Positions 53,438 to 63,100 of a stretch of 64,000 nucleotides of DNA are shown here, piece after piece. Numbering within the stretch: position 1 is the first letter of the stretch; every line of letters begins with the position of its first letter. The stretch lies in contig NZ_JANADR010000001.1 in assembly GCF_024199925.1 (NCBI RefSeq), positions 7,009,501-7,073,500 on the forward strand. Direction: 5' to 3'. This DNA is from Bradyrhizobium sp. CCGUVB1N3. GTDB lineage: Bacteria; Pseudomonadota; Alphaproteobacteria; Rhizobiales; Xanthobacteraceae. Both the position numbers and the translations under genes were made by a program. The notes beneath the pieces were generated by a model, which saw only the letters and a program-made list of their open reading frames with translations, was not told the origin of the DNA and did no database searches.

Positions 53438-54226
53438 ATGGACGCCGCCGTTTCGCCCGACATCATCCTGAAGCTCTCCAATGTCGAGAGCTACTACGGG
53501 CCGATCATGGCGATCCGCGGCATCTCGCTCGAGGTGCAACGCGGCCGCATCGTGACGCTGCTGGGGGCCAATGGCGCGGGCAAGACCACGGTGCTGAAGA
53601 CCATCTCCGGCATCCTCGATCCGCAGAAGGGAACGATCGAGTTTCTGGGCAGGCCGATACAGCGCATGGAGGCCGACAAGATCGTCCGTCTCGGCCTCAG
53701 CCACGTACCGGAAGGGCGCGAGGTGTTTCCGTTCCTCTCCGTGCGCGAGAACCTGATGATGGGCGCCTATCCGCGCAGGGATCGCGACGGTGTCGCGGAG
53801 GATCTCGAACGCGTCTATGGTTATTTTCCGCGGTTGAAGGAGCGCCTCAACCAGCCGGCCGGCCAGCTCTCCGGTGGCGAGCAGCAGATGCTCGCTATCG
53901 GGCGTGCCCTGATGAACCGGCCGACGCTGCTGCTGCTCGACGAGCCGTCGCTTGGCCTGTCGCCGATCCTGGTGAAGGAGATCTTCACGATCATCCGCCG
54001 CGTCAACGAGGAGCAGGGCATGTCAATCCTGCTAGTCGAACAGAATGCCAAGGTGGCGCTGGAAACGGCGCATTACGGCTATGTGCTGGAGATCGGGCGT
54101 GTCGTCATGAACGACACCTGCGACCGCTTGATGCATTCCCAGGACATCCAGGAGTTTTACCTTGGTGCCAAGGAGGCCGGCGCGCGGGGCGAACGGCGCT
54201 GGAAAAAGAAGAAGACGTGGCGTTAA
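53438..54226 (+). CDS. livF: Liv-type ABC transporter ATPase (LivF)
   Basis: A 262-residue ATPase with Walker A LLGANGAGKTTVLKTI, signature QLSGGEQQMLAIGRALMNRP and Walker B LLLLDEPSLGLSPILV, all standard for LivF. A basic tail (GERRWKKKKTW) is added at the C-terminus. It works with LivG as a heterodimer under the two permeases. The next gene, an acyl-CoA synthetase, begins 73 bp later. Confidence 0.95.
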   Translation: MDAAVSPDIILKLSNVESYYGPIMAIRGISLEVQRGRIVTLLGANGAGKTTVLKTISGILDPQKGTIEFLGRPIQRMEADKIVRLGLSHVPEGREVFPFLSVRENLMMGAYPRRDRDGVAEDLERVYGYFPRLKERLNQPAGQLSGGEQQMLAIGRALMNRPTLLLLDEPSLGLSPILVKEIFTIIRRVNEEQGMSILLVEQNAKVALETAHYGYVLEIGRVVMNDTCDRLMHSQDIQEFYLGAKEAGARGERRWKKKKTWR

Positions 54227-54298
54227 ATGAGGTTCCCGACATAGACCGCCGGCAAAGATAGGCAGCGCGAGGGGACGAAGCGACAAGGAGGAAGTGGC

Positions 54299-56137
54299 AT
54301 GGCCCGACCGGCGGTGCTGACGGTCGCTGACACGATCGCGAGGAGCTTTCTGCGCGCCGCGGAGACGCGCGGGGACAGGCCCGCGATCCGCGAGAAGAAG
54401 TTCGGCATCTGGCAGCCGACAAGCTGGCGCCAATGGCTGGAGATCTCCAAGGAGATCGCCTATGCGCTGCGCGCCCGCGGCTTCGTGCCCGGCGACGTCG
54501 CCTCCATCATGGCCAACGCCGTGCCGGAATGGGTCCATGTCGACATGGGCATTCTGTGCGCCGGCGGCGTCTCCTCGGGAATCTATCCGACCGATTCCTC
54601 CGCGCAGGTCGAATATCTCGTCAACGATTCCGTCACCCGCATCGTCTTCGCCGAGGACGAGGAGCAGCTCGACAAGATCCTCGCCTGCCGCGCCCGGTGT
54701 CCGACGTTGCAAAAGATCATCGTGTTCGACATGGAGGGCCTGAGCGGCTTTACCGACGATATGGTGATGTCGCTGGACGAGTTTCGCGCGCTCGGGCGCA
54801 ATCACATGGTCGGCCGTGAGCCGCTCTGGCAGGAAATGATCGACAGCCGCGGCCCGGGCGATCTCGCCATTCTCGTCTACACGTCGGGCACGACAGGCCC
54901 GCCCAAGGGCGCGATGCACTCCAACCGCAGCGTGACGCATCAGATGCGCCACGCCAGCGATTTCATTCCGGCGAGGGAGGACGACGACCGGCTGATCTTC
55001 CTGCCGCTCTGCCACGTCGCCGAGCGGGTCGGCGGCTACTATATCTCGGTGGCGCTCGGTTCGGTGATGAATTTTGCCGAAAGCTCGGAGACCGTACTGG
55101 ACAATCTGCGCGAGGTGCAGCCGACCGTCTTCCTCGCGGTGCCGCGCGTTTGGGAGAAGTTCTATTCCGCGATTACCATCGCGTTGAAGGATGCAACGCC
55201 GTTCCAGCAATGGGTCTATCGCCGCGCCATCGACATCGGCTTCCTCATGACCGATCGCCGGCTCGAGGGCACAGCGCCGTCGCTCGCGCTCAGGATCGCG
55301 AACCGCTTCGCCTATTGGCTGGTGTTCCGCAACATCCGCCGCATGATCGGGCTCGATCGTTGCCGCATCGCCTTCACCGGCGCTGCGCCGATCTCGCCGG
55401 ACCTGATCCGCTGGTATCTCGCGCTCGGCATCGACATGCACGAGGTCTACGGCCAGACCGAGAATTGCGGGGTCGCGACCATGATGCCATCCGACCGGAT
55501 CAAGCTCGGCTCGGTCGGCAAGGCTGTGCCCTGGGGTGAGGTCAGTCTCTCAGCCGATGGCGAGATCCTGATCAAGGGCGACTTCCTGTTCATGGGCTAT
55601 TTGAACCAGCCGGAGAAGACGGCCGAGACCATCGATACGCGCGGCTGGCTGCACACCGGCGACGTCGGCACCATGGACGATGAAGGCTTCGTCAGGATCA
55701 CCGACCGGATGAAGGACATCATCATCACCTCCGGTGGCAAGAACATCACGCCGTCGGAGATCGAGAACCAGCTCAAATTCTCGCCCTACATCTCCGACGC
55801 CGTCGTGATCGGCGACAAGCGGCCGTATCTCACCTGCCTCGTCATGATCGACCAGGAGAACGTCGAGAAATTCGCGCAGGATCACGACATCCCCTTCACC
55901 AACTATGCGAGCCTGTGTCGGGCGATGGAGATCCAGGGCCTGATCCAGCGCGAGATCGAGGCGGTGAATTCCAATTTCGCCCGCGTCGAGACCATCAAGA
56001 AATTCTACCTGATCGAGCGCCAGCTCACGCCGGAGGACGAGGAGCTGACGCCGACCATGAAGCTCAAGCGCAGCTTCGTGAACAGACGCTACGCCGACGA
56101 GATCGACGCGATGTATCGCGAACGCGCGGTGGCGTGA
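54299..56137 (+). CDS. AMP-dependent acyl-CoA synthetase
   Basis: A 612-residue ligase that activates a carboxylic acid to its CoA ester through an acyl-AMP. The P-loop is VYTSGTTGPPKGAMHSNRS, the A5 region YGQTENCG, and the C-terminal hinge TGDVGTMDDEGFVRITDRMK with the core lysine in SGGKNITPSEIEN. The large N-terminal domain and LVMIDQENVEKFAQDHDIPF resemble long-chain acyl-CoA synthetases. AAGGAGG precedes the ATG. Its place inside a liv operon implies that the imported substrate is the one activated, perhaps an aliphatic or aromatic acid. Confidence 0.93.
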   Translation: MARPAVLTVADTIARSFLRAAETRGDRPAIREKKFGIWQPTSWRQWLEISKEIAYALRARGFVPGDVASIMANAVPEWVHVDMGILCAGGVSSGIYPTDSSAQVEYLVNDSVTRIVFAEDEEQLDKILACRARCPTLQKIIVFDMEGLSGFTDDMVMSLDEFRALGRNHMVGREPLWQEMIDSRGPGDLAILVYTSGTTGPPKGAMHSNRSVTHQMRHASDFIPAREDDDRLIFLPLCHVAERVGGYYISVALGSVMNFAESSETVLDNLREVQPTVFLAVPRVWEKFYSAITIALKDATPFQQWVYRRAIDIGFLMTDRRLEGTAPSLALRIANRFAYWLVFRNIRRMIGLDRCRIAFTGAAPISPDLIRWYLALGIDMHEVYGQTENCGVATMMPSDRIKLGSVGKAVPWGEVSLSADGEILIKGDFLFMGYLNQPEKTAETIDTRGWLHTGDVGTMDDEGFVRITDRMKDIIITSGGKNITPSEIENQLKFSPYISDAVVIGDKRPYLTCLVMIDQENVEKFAQDHDIPFTNYASLCRAMEIQGLIQREIEAVNSNFARVETIKKFYLIERQLTPEDEELTPTMKLKRSFVNRRYADEIDAMYRERAVA

Positions 56138-56216
56138 ACGAGCCATTCCGAGGAAAGCGAAGGAGCGACGGGCCCCGCTCTTCGCGCAGCACGGGCCTTG
56201 AGGAGAGGAGACGTCG

Positions 56217-57416
56217 ATGTCGAAATCGTTTCGGGCGTTCAGCCTTGCGGCGGGCGCGGTGGTGCTCACCTGTCTGCCGGCCGCCGCGCAAACCAGGTTC
56301 ACCAATGAAGGCATCTCGGCCAACGAGATCGTCATCGGCACCCATCAGGATCTGTCGGGCCCGATCAAGGGCTGGGGCGTGCCCGTCGCCAATGGAATGA
56401 AAATGGCGGTCGAGGAGATCAACGCCGCAGGCGGCATCAACGGCCGCAAGATTCGACTGGTCGTCGAGGACAGCGGCTACGATCCGAAAAAGGCAGTGCT
56501 GGCCTCTCAAAAGCTGATCGAGCGGGACAAGGTCTTCGCTATGGTGGGACCGATGGGATCGCCGACCGTGCTCGCGGCGCAGGACATCCTGTTCGACGCC
56601 GGCGTGCTCCAGCTCTTCCCCCTGTCGGCAGCCGAGTTCACCTTCAAGTTCGATCCCGCCAAGCCGCAGGAGCGGCTGAAGTTCAGCAATCTGCTGCCTT
56701 ACGTCGAGAGCACGCGGGCCGCGCTGAAATACATGATGGAGTCGAAGAGCTTCCAAAAGCCCTGCATCATGCACCAGGATGACGAGTACGGTAAGAACGT
56801 GCTCGACGGCTTCAATCAGCAGCTCGCCGCGATGAAGGTGCAGCCGGCTTCGGTGACGAGCTACAAGCGCGGCGCCTCCGATTTCAGCGCGCAGGTCGCC
56901 AAGATGAAGTCGGACGGCTGCGATCTCGTGGTGCTCGGTACCGTGATCCGCGAAACCATCGGCGCGATGAGCGAGGCGAAGAAGCTCGGCTGGGACGTCA
57001 CCTTCCTGGGGGCTACGCCGACCAACGTGCTGGAAGTGCCGGCCCTCGGCAAGGACGCGGTCGAAGGGCTCTACGCGGCGAGCCAATTCGAGATTCCCTA
57101 CGAGGACACGGCCAAGGAGAAGGTCAAGGAGTGGCTCGCCAGCTACAAGAAGATGTTCGGCGTCGATGCCAATACGCAGGCGATCATCGGCTACAATACG
57201 GTGACGACCTTCGCCTTCTATGCGCAGAAGGCGGGCAAGGAGTTGACCGGCCAGAAGATGCTTGATGCGCTGGAGTCAGGCGACAGGTATCTCGACATCT
57301 TCAACTCGCCGCCGACCAAGTTCTCCAAGACCGATCATCTCGCCAACACCGTCACCCAGGTGCAGCAGGTCAAGGGCAGCCGCTGGGTGCTCGTGAAGGA
57401 CAATCTGATGTTCTGA
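56217..57416 (+). CDS. livK: Liv-type substrate-binding protein
   Basis: A 399-residue periplasmic binding protein. The signal peptide (FRAFSLAAGAVVLTCLPAAA) ends near AQT. The mature part shows IVIGTHQDLSGPIKGWGVPV, VEEINAAGGINGRKIRLVVE and AMVGPMGSPTVLAAQDILFD, as in LivK/aromatic-acid binders. It delivers the ligand to LivHM. It ends the operon; a repeat follows its stop by a few bases. The ligand is unknown, and the synthetase next to it is the best clue. Confidence 0.93.
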   Translation: MSKSFRAFSLAAGAVVLTCLPAAAQTRFTNEGISANEIVIGTHQDLSGPIKGWGVPVANGMKMAVEEINAAGGINGRKIRLVVEDSGYDPKKAVLASQKLIERDKVFAMVGPMGSPTVLAAQDILFDAGVLQLFPLSAAEFTFKFDPAKPQERLKFSNLLPYVESTRAALKYMMESKSFQKPCIMHQDDEYGKNVLDGFNQQLAAMKVQPASVTSYKRGASDFSAQVAKMKSDGCDLVVLGTVIRETIGAMSEAKKLGWDVTFLGATPTNVLEVPALGKDAVEGLYAASQFEIPYEDTAKEKVKEWLASYKKMFGVDANTQAIIGYNTVTTFAFYAQKAGKELTGQKMLDALESGDRYLDIFNSPPTKFSKTDHLANTVTQVQQVKGSRWVLVKDNLMF

Positions 57417-57419
57417 TCT

Positions 57420-57600
57420 TCGCCTCTCTCCGCGCGGATGGTGCACCCTCTTCCCTTGTGGGAGAGGGTGGATTCGATGCGAAGCATCGAAGCCGAGTGA
57501 GGGGTCTCTCTCCGCGCGTGAAACTCTAGCGGTGAACTCGTGGAAGCACCCCCTCATCCGGCGTGCTACGCGCGCCACCTTCTCCCACAAGGGGAGAAGG
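57420..57600. repeat. Paired intergenic repeat (CCCTC family)
   Basis: Left unit: CACCCTCTTCCCTTGTGGGA, with a TTCGATGCGAAGCATCGAA palindrome. Right unit: ACCTTCTCCCACAAGGGGAG. It lies between the convergent livK and LprI-like genes and may terminate both. Confidence 0.7.
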
Positions 57601-57621
57601 AAGAAAGAGCGGCGGCGCGTC

Positions 57622-58737
57622 TCACGATCCCCCGCCCGCGACGCCGGACTCCACCGGCGCCAGCTCGTCTTCCCTGCAGCGCCAGCCGTCGGCGGCTTTC
57701 TGGAAGGCGAAGGTTCGCTGGATCCTGAGCCGGCGCGTCACATTGAAGCTTTCCCGGGAGTTCTGCCTGGCCGCAGCGGCCGGTTGCGCCTTGCCGGACC
57801 TGGGGTCCCAGCAGGTGCCGGTGCAGGTCGATGCGACCGGGCTGCAGGTGGTGAAGGGCGACAGCACGACCATATCGATATCGGCGGTGACCTTCGCCTC
57901 CTGCTCTTCGACGTCGCTGCCGGTCGCGAACACACGACTGATGCGGACGAAGCCGCCGCAGGAATTGGCCGCATGGATCTTGGCGACGCAGAAGTCGGCG
58001 GCATCGGTATCAGGCAGCCGTGCAGCGATCTGGCGGCCGAACACCCGCTTCGGATCGCCCTTGGCACCAAGGATATCGGCGGTCTTCCGTCTCAGATATT
58101 CGGCGAGACAGCCTTGCGCGGACGACAGCTCGGCGAGCGGCACGTTTTCCTTGCCGACGAGGTCGCATTTGCGATCGCGCTCCCTCGTCCAGCGGCCGTA
58201 TTCGGCGAAGGCAAAGCGGGCTTCGGTCGGGTTCAGCTTGCCGATCAGGCCGAGGACCTGGCCGTTGAGCTCCTCCTCCGCCAGCGCCAGCTCCGGGTCG
58301 CTGCAGATCAGCGCGCCGGCCGCCGTGTTGGCCGCGAGGCAATCGAAATCGGGGTCGCGCAGGATCGCGGCGCGCTCCTCGGTCTCCCTCAGCAGGCAGG
58401 TCTTGACGCGATCGATGTCGTCGGTGCGGACCGCGGTCTGGCCGAAGATGCCGCAGCTCAGGTTGCGCTGCCGGATCCACAGCGCGTTCTCCTCGATCGC
58501 CGGCAGACGGTCCGGCAGGCGGGAGAGCCGCGCCTCGATGGCCGTGCCGAGCTTCTCGGCCGCTGCGGCAAGCTCGCCGTCGCCGCAAAACAGCTGACCC
58601 GCGGGATCGCGCTGTTGCTCGCAGTGGTTTTGTGTAAAGAGCGGCAGCTTGTCGGCGATCGCTAGATCATTGGCCGCCTGCGCGCGGGCAGGCGAGATCA
58701 GCGACACCGCAATGATCGCCAGCACGAACGCCCGCAT
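57622..58737 (-). CDS. Exported LprI/DUF1311-like protein
   Basis: A 371-residue exported protein (signal peptide RAFVLAIIAVSLISPARAQA). It has two cysteine-containing repeats like the LprI/DUF1311 domain: CGDGELAAAAEKLGTAIEAR with WIRQRNLSCG, and CSDPELALAEEELNGQVLGL with WTRERDRKC. A C-terminal beta-rich segment with several cysteines follows. LprI-type domains inhibit lysozymes in some bacteria, and an envelope defence role is possible here. The ATG at 58737 suits the signal peptide. It shares direction with the peptidase upstream, with an 85-bp gap. Confidence 0.8.
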   Translation of the reverse strand: MRAFVLAIIAVSLISPARAQAANDLAIADKLPLFTQNHCEQQRDPAGQLFCGDGELAAAAEKLGTAIEARLSRLPDRLPAIEENALWIRQRNLSCGIFGQTAVRTDDIDRVKTCLLRETEERAAILRDPDFDCLAANTAAGALICSDPELALAEEELNGQVLGLIGKLNPTEARFAFAEYGRWTRERDRKCDLVGKENVPLAELSSAQGCLAEYLRRKTADILGAKGDPKRVFGRQIAARLPDTDAADFCVAKIHAANSCGGFVRISRVFATGSDVEEQEAKVTADIDMVVLSPFTTCSPVASTCTGTCWDPRSGKAQPAAAARQNSRESFNVTRRLRIQRTFAFQKAADGWRCREDELAPVESGVAGGGS

Positions 58738-58822
58738 TCCACTTGTCCCCGGAGCCCGCATGATAGGTCATGCTAGCTTCCCGCGCGGCGCGGCGAAACC
58801 GTGAATGTGGAGCTTAGAGCTG

Positions 58823-59572
58823 TTAGCGTGCCGCGATCACCGCCGGGCGGTCGCTCTGCGGCGCCGCGACGAGAGCCGGCTCGTCGACATATTTCAGCAC
58901 CGCGGACTGATAGAGCACGAACAGCGGCTGATAGGTCCGCGCCGTCTCATCCTCGACCATGGCCATGCGGCGGTTGTCGAGCATCAGCCAGTGGCCGTCG
59001 AGCCTGGCAGCCGCGACCGCATGCTCCTCGGCGACTTGCGTGTCGCGCACGAAAACGATGCGCAGATCCTCCGGCGCAACGCCCGCGAGGCGAAGCGCGG
59101 CGAGCTTGGCGATCGCATAGTCCTCGCAATCGCCGGCGCCGCGCTGGAAGGTGGCGAGCGGCGAGCTCCAGACATCATCAGTGCCGTCGCTGGCCGCCTT
59201 GATCGCGAGATTGATGGCGCGGTTGGCTTCACCGAGGCGGGCGCGGCCTTCGCGGCTACGGGCCTGGTCGACGATGGCGAGCAGCTTCAATGCGGCGGGC
59301 GAGGCGCAGTTGTCGCGATCGCCGTCGCACAGCGCGAGCTGCACCATCTCGTCGTCGAGCTTGTCCTTCAGGTGAAACCACTTGTCGCGGACGCGACCTG
59401 CGGAGATCGCGAAGGCGAACACGCCGAACGGTTCGGCGGATTTCCGCACGAGGACGGCGGACCCGGGCGACAGCAGCGTGCCGGCGCGTAGGTCGGCGGC
59501 CGATCCGAGCAGGATCAATCCGCACAAGAGCAGGACTGCGCGCCAGGCGCGCGAGTGAGCAACGGTCTCCAT
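58823..59572 (-). CDS. LapG-like (BTLCP) periplasmic cysteine peptidase
   Basis: A 249-residue bacterial transglutaminase-like cysteine peptidase with a signal peptide (WRAVLLLCGLILLGSAADLR). The triad is visible: Cys149 in GAGDCEDYAIAKLAAL, His184 in EEHAVAAARLDGHW and Asp199 in LMLDNRR. In Pseudomonas the family member LapG cuts the giant adhesin LapA near its N-terminus when c-di-GMP is low. A giant repeat protein starts 625 bp upstream in the opposite direction, an attractive but unproven substrate. No LapD receptor is in the window. The ATG at 59572 has GGGGAAG before it. Confidence 0.87.
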   Translation of the reverse strand: METVAHSRAWRAVLLLCGLILLGSAADLRAGTLLSPGSAVLVRKSAEPFGVFAFAISAGRVRDKWFHLKDKLDDEMVQLALCDGDRDNCASPAALKLLAIVDQARSREGRARLGEANRAINLAIKAASDGTDDVWSSPLATFQRGAGDCEDYAIAKLAALRLAGVAPEDLRIVFVRDTQVAEEHAVAAARLDGHWLMLDNRRMAMVEDETARTYQPLFVLYQSAVLKYVDEPALVAAPQSDRPAVIAAR

Positions 59573-60196
59573 CTGACTTCCCCTGTCCAGCATCGGCAGG
59601 ACACCCCTGACCCGCACGTGCCGGCTTTGTTTCTGGTGCGGAGACAGTGAAGGAAGGGCCGTTTTGTTCTGCTTAACGCGCCCGGCAGGGGTCCCAAAAC
59701 CGCGGAACAGGCTGAAACCGGTCTCTCCGGTTTACGTAAAATTTTACCCGCCAGGCCCGGGAAAGGCGGCGGCTGCCGCGAAATGGAACCAATTGCAGGT
59801 TGAGCTTGAGTCAGCAGCCGAATCTGCTGCTTATGACTAATGGCGGGCTTATTCCGCCAGTTCTGTTAGCCAAGTCACAGTTAAAGCTCCGTATTTGCCA
59901 CAGTATGTTGCAGGGCACTGCAAAGAACAGATGACGTAAGTATCTGTGCGCGGGTTTAAACATCGGAATACTTGGAGTGATTGGATATGTCGCCGATTTG
60001 GTGGGGCTGTACCTGTAAATATTCCAGGGATTACTTTTGCTCCTCTGCTCTCCTGCCGTCTCTTCCCGGTTATGTTGGGGTGGCCGTCTCGATTCGCGTA
60101 GGAAATAGACGGTTCCGCTAAGGACTTGGTAATGATATGCAAGCATAGGCAGCAGATACTCCTTTAAATATTAACCCTTTTTGCGGTGCTTCCCCG
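59573..60196. other. AT-richer intergenic region before the giant surface protein
   Basis: A 624-bp space between the divergent peptidase and surface-protein genes. The part from about 59820 to 60180 is near 47% GC by eye, well below the flanks. It contains a TTTACGTAAA palindrome at 59731-59740. It also contains a possible 11-codon leader ORF (ATG at 60132 with AAGGA upstream, stop TAA at 60165-60167). No clear promoter pair is visible. The open frames on the minus strand here look spurious. Confidence 0.5.
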
Positions 60197-63100
60197 TTGA
60201 ACTACGCTGGCAAATTTGACGCCGCGCTCTCCTTGCATGGCCAGGGTTTCCACGCGCCCGCCCATGACCACGTCGATACATTTTCCGTCTTGGGTCATGG
60301 GCACGCGCCGCAGGGCGCGTTCGTTGTTCCCGATCCCAATCTCCTGTTCCATGGCGACTTCAAGCGCGCAGGCGTCGATCTCGTGCTGTCCAATGACGGA
60401 CACGAGTTCGTCATCCACGATTACTTCAAGGGCGAGAAGCGCGCCGCGATCGCCTCGCCCGATGGCGCCCATCTCACCGGCGACATCGTCAACGCGCTCG
60501 CCGGCAACGTCCAGTACGCGCAGGCGGCGTCCGGCGCCGCCGCCGCGCAGGTCATCGGCCATATCACCAAGCTGACCGGCAGCGCGACGGCGGTCCGCAA
60601 CGGCGTCTCGATCATCCTGAACAACGGCGACAACGTCGAGAAGGGCGACGTGCTATCGACCGGGTCGGATTCGACCCTCGGCGTCACCTTCATCGACGGC
60701 ACCGTCTTCGGCCTTTCCTCCAACGCGCGAATGGTGCTGAACGAGATGGTCTACGACCCCAACGGGTCGAGCAACTCGTCGCTGCTGAGCCTGGTCGCGG
60801 GCACGATCACCTTCGTCGCCGGCGAGACCGCCAAGCACGGCGACATGAAGATCGATACGCCGGTCGCCACCATGGGCATCCGCGGCACCGCCGTGCTGAC
60901 GGAGATCAGCTTCTCGGTTCCGTCGGGCGGCGGCGATCCGCAGCCGCAGGCGAATTTCCAGGTGCTGGTCGAGCCGGACGGCACCACCGGCTCCTACATC
61001 CTGTTCGACAAGGTCACGCTGCTGCCGATCGCCACCGTCAACCAGGCGGGGCAGATGATTCAGATCAGCGGCGGCAACGTCTCGGTCACCAACGCGCTGC
61101 TGTCGCCGGACGTGCAGAAGCTGATCACGGACGTGTTCTCGCTGAAGTTCACGGACAACAACACCAACACCAAGCTGACGAACAACTCGACCGATTCGAT
61201 CACGCAGGATGCCAACCTGGTGGTGATCAAGACGGCGGACGGCGCGACGGCGCAGGCGACTTTCGTCAACACGGTCACCAGCGGCAGCGGGCCGTCCACA
61301 GCCACCTCCGACAAGTCATCGACCTACAGCCGTATTCCCGGCGCGCCGGACGCACGCAGCCTCGACCTCACCGGCAACGTGAAGACGGCGTTCGCGCTCA
61401 CCGAGCTCGACGGCAAGACCGGCGATACCACCGATCTCGACGTGATCGGCGGCAAGGTCACCTTCTTCGACTTCAATCTCGGTGACCGGCCGACGGTGAA
61501 GGTGAACTTCGCGTCCTTCACCTACCAGAACGCCAATCACGACGACGTCACCGCGGGATTGTCGGACCTGCAAAAGGCCGACATTGCCGCGACCGAGGCC
61601 AAGATCACCGTCGTTGCCGCCTCCGACAATAGCAACACGGGCTCGGCGACCTGGACCTACAGCGTTCCGGACAACGCCTTCGACTTCCTTGCCGCCGGCG
61701 AAACGCTGACGCTGACCTACCGGGTCCGTGTCGACAACAATTTTACCGCCCTCAACGAAACCGCCTTCATCGACATCACCGTCACGGTCACCGGCACCAA
61801 CGACACACCGGTGATCACCTCGAGCGTTCCGACCATCACCTTCGAGGGCGGCACCAGCGTGCCCGGCGGTCCGCTCACCTCAGAGGTGCCGACCTCGGGA
61901 ACGCTGACCTTTACCGATGTCGATCTTACCGACACCCACAAGGTGTCGGTGAAACTGACTGGCGCGACCCTGCCGGACGGCAGCACCGTGCCGCCGGGAC
62001 CGCTGGCGACCTTCGAAAAGGCGATGTCGGTTGCGATCGATACCGACAGCACCGGGACGGGTGACGGCGTCATCGACTGGTCGCTCGCCGATCTGCCCGT
62101 CTACCTCGCCGACTTCATTCCGAAGGGCGAGGTCCTGACACTGACCTACACCGTGACGGTCACGGATTCGCAGGGCGCGACCACGACCCAGACCATCACC
62201 GTCACCATCAAGGGCACCGACAGCCCCGCGGTGGTGTGGGTCGCGACGAGCGATGCCGGCTCCCCGCCCGGCGGCTTCTGGAAGGACGCCGCCAACTGGG
62301 AAACAGGCACCGTGCCGACGATCGATGACGACGTCATCGTCATCACCGATCAGCTGCACGGCCTGACGCCGTCCTATCCGGTCACGATCGACGAGGCGGC
62401 GTTCGCCAAGTCGCTGACCATGAACGATTTCGACACGTCCGCCGGGCATGCGGCGCCGCAGGTCATCAACCAGAGCACACTGACGATCGCAGGAGCGCTC
62501 AATCTCAGCGCCGACTCGATCCTGACCAACTCCGTAGGCGCCACGATTTCCGTCGGCGGCAAGGCGGAGATCCTGGACACCAGCGTGCTGACCAATTCCG
62601 GCACCCTGACGCTCGCGGGCGGCGGCGATTTCGCGGCGGGCACCTCGATCACCAATGCCGGCACGATCGAGCTCTCCGGCGGCACGCTCAAGATGCTGGC
62701 CGAGATCCACAATGCCGGCGGCACGTTCAAGGTCGATGCCGGTGCGACGCTGGACGTCGACGGCGGCACCATCGACAGCGGCAAGCTGACCATCGGCGGC
62801 ACGTTGGTGCTGGAGGGGACGAGCGTCCTGACCAATGGCAAGCTGGACAATTCCGGCGCCGTCACCGTCACGGGGACCGTCGCCCTCGACAAGCAGACCG
62901 TCGACAACGATTCGACGATCGAAATTCAGGCCGGTGCGACGTTGACGCTGGACCAGGGGATCGCGGTCGCCAATTCGTCCGGCACCATCACCGTCGACGA
63001 CCATGGTGTGCTGGTCCTCAATCAGGCCGAGGTCACCGGCGGCACGATCAACAATTTCAGCGGCGCGCTCGGCGGCAGCATCGACGTCACCGGCGACAGC

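Noticed and set aside
59811..60146. Minus-strand frames of 97 and 111 codons in the AT-rich gap
   Set aside because: Overlapping frames with no ribosome site, no domains and unusual composition. They are more likely chance openings.
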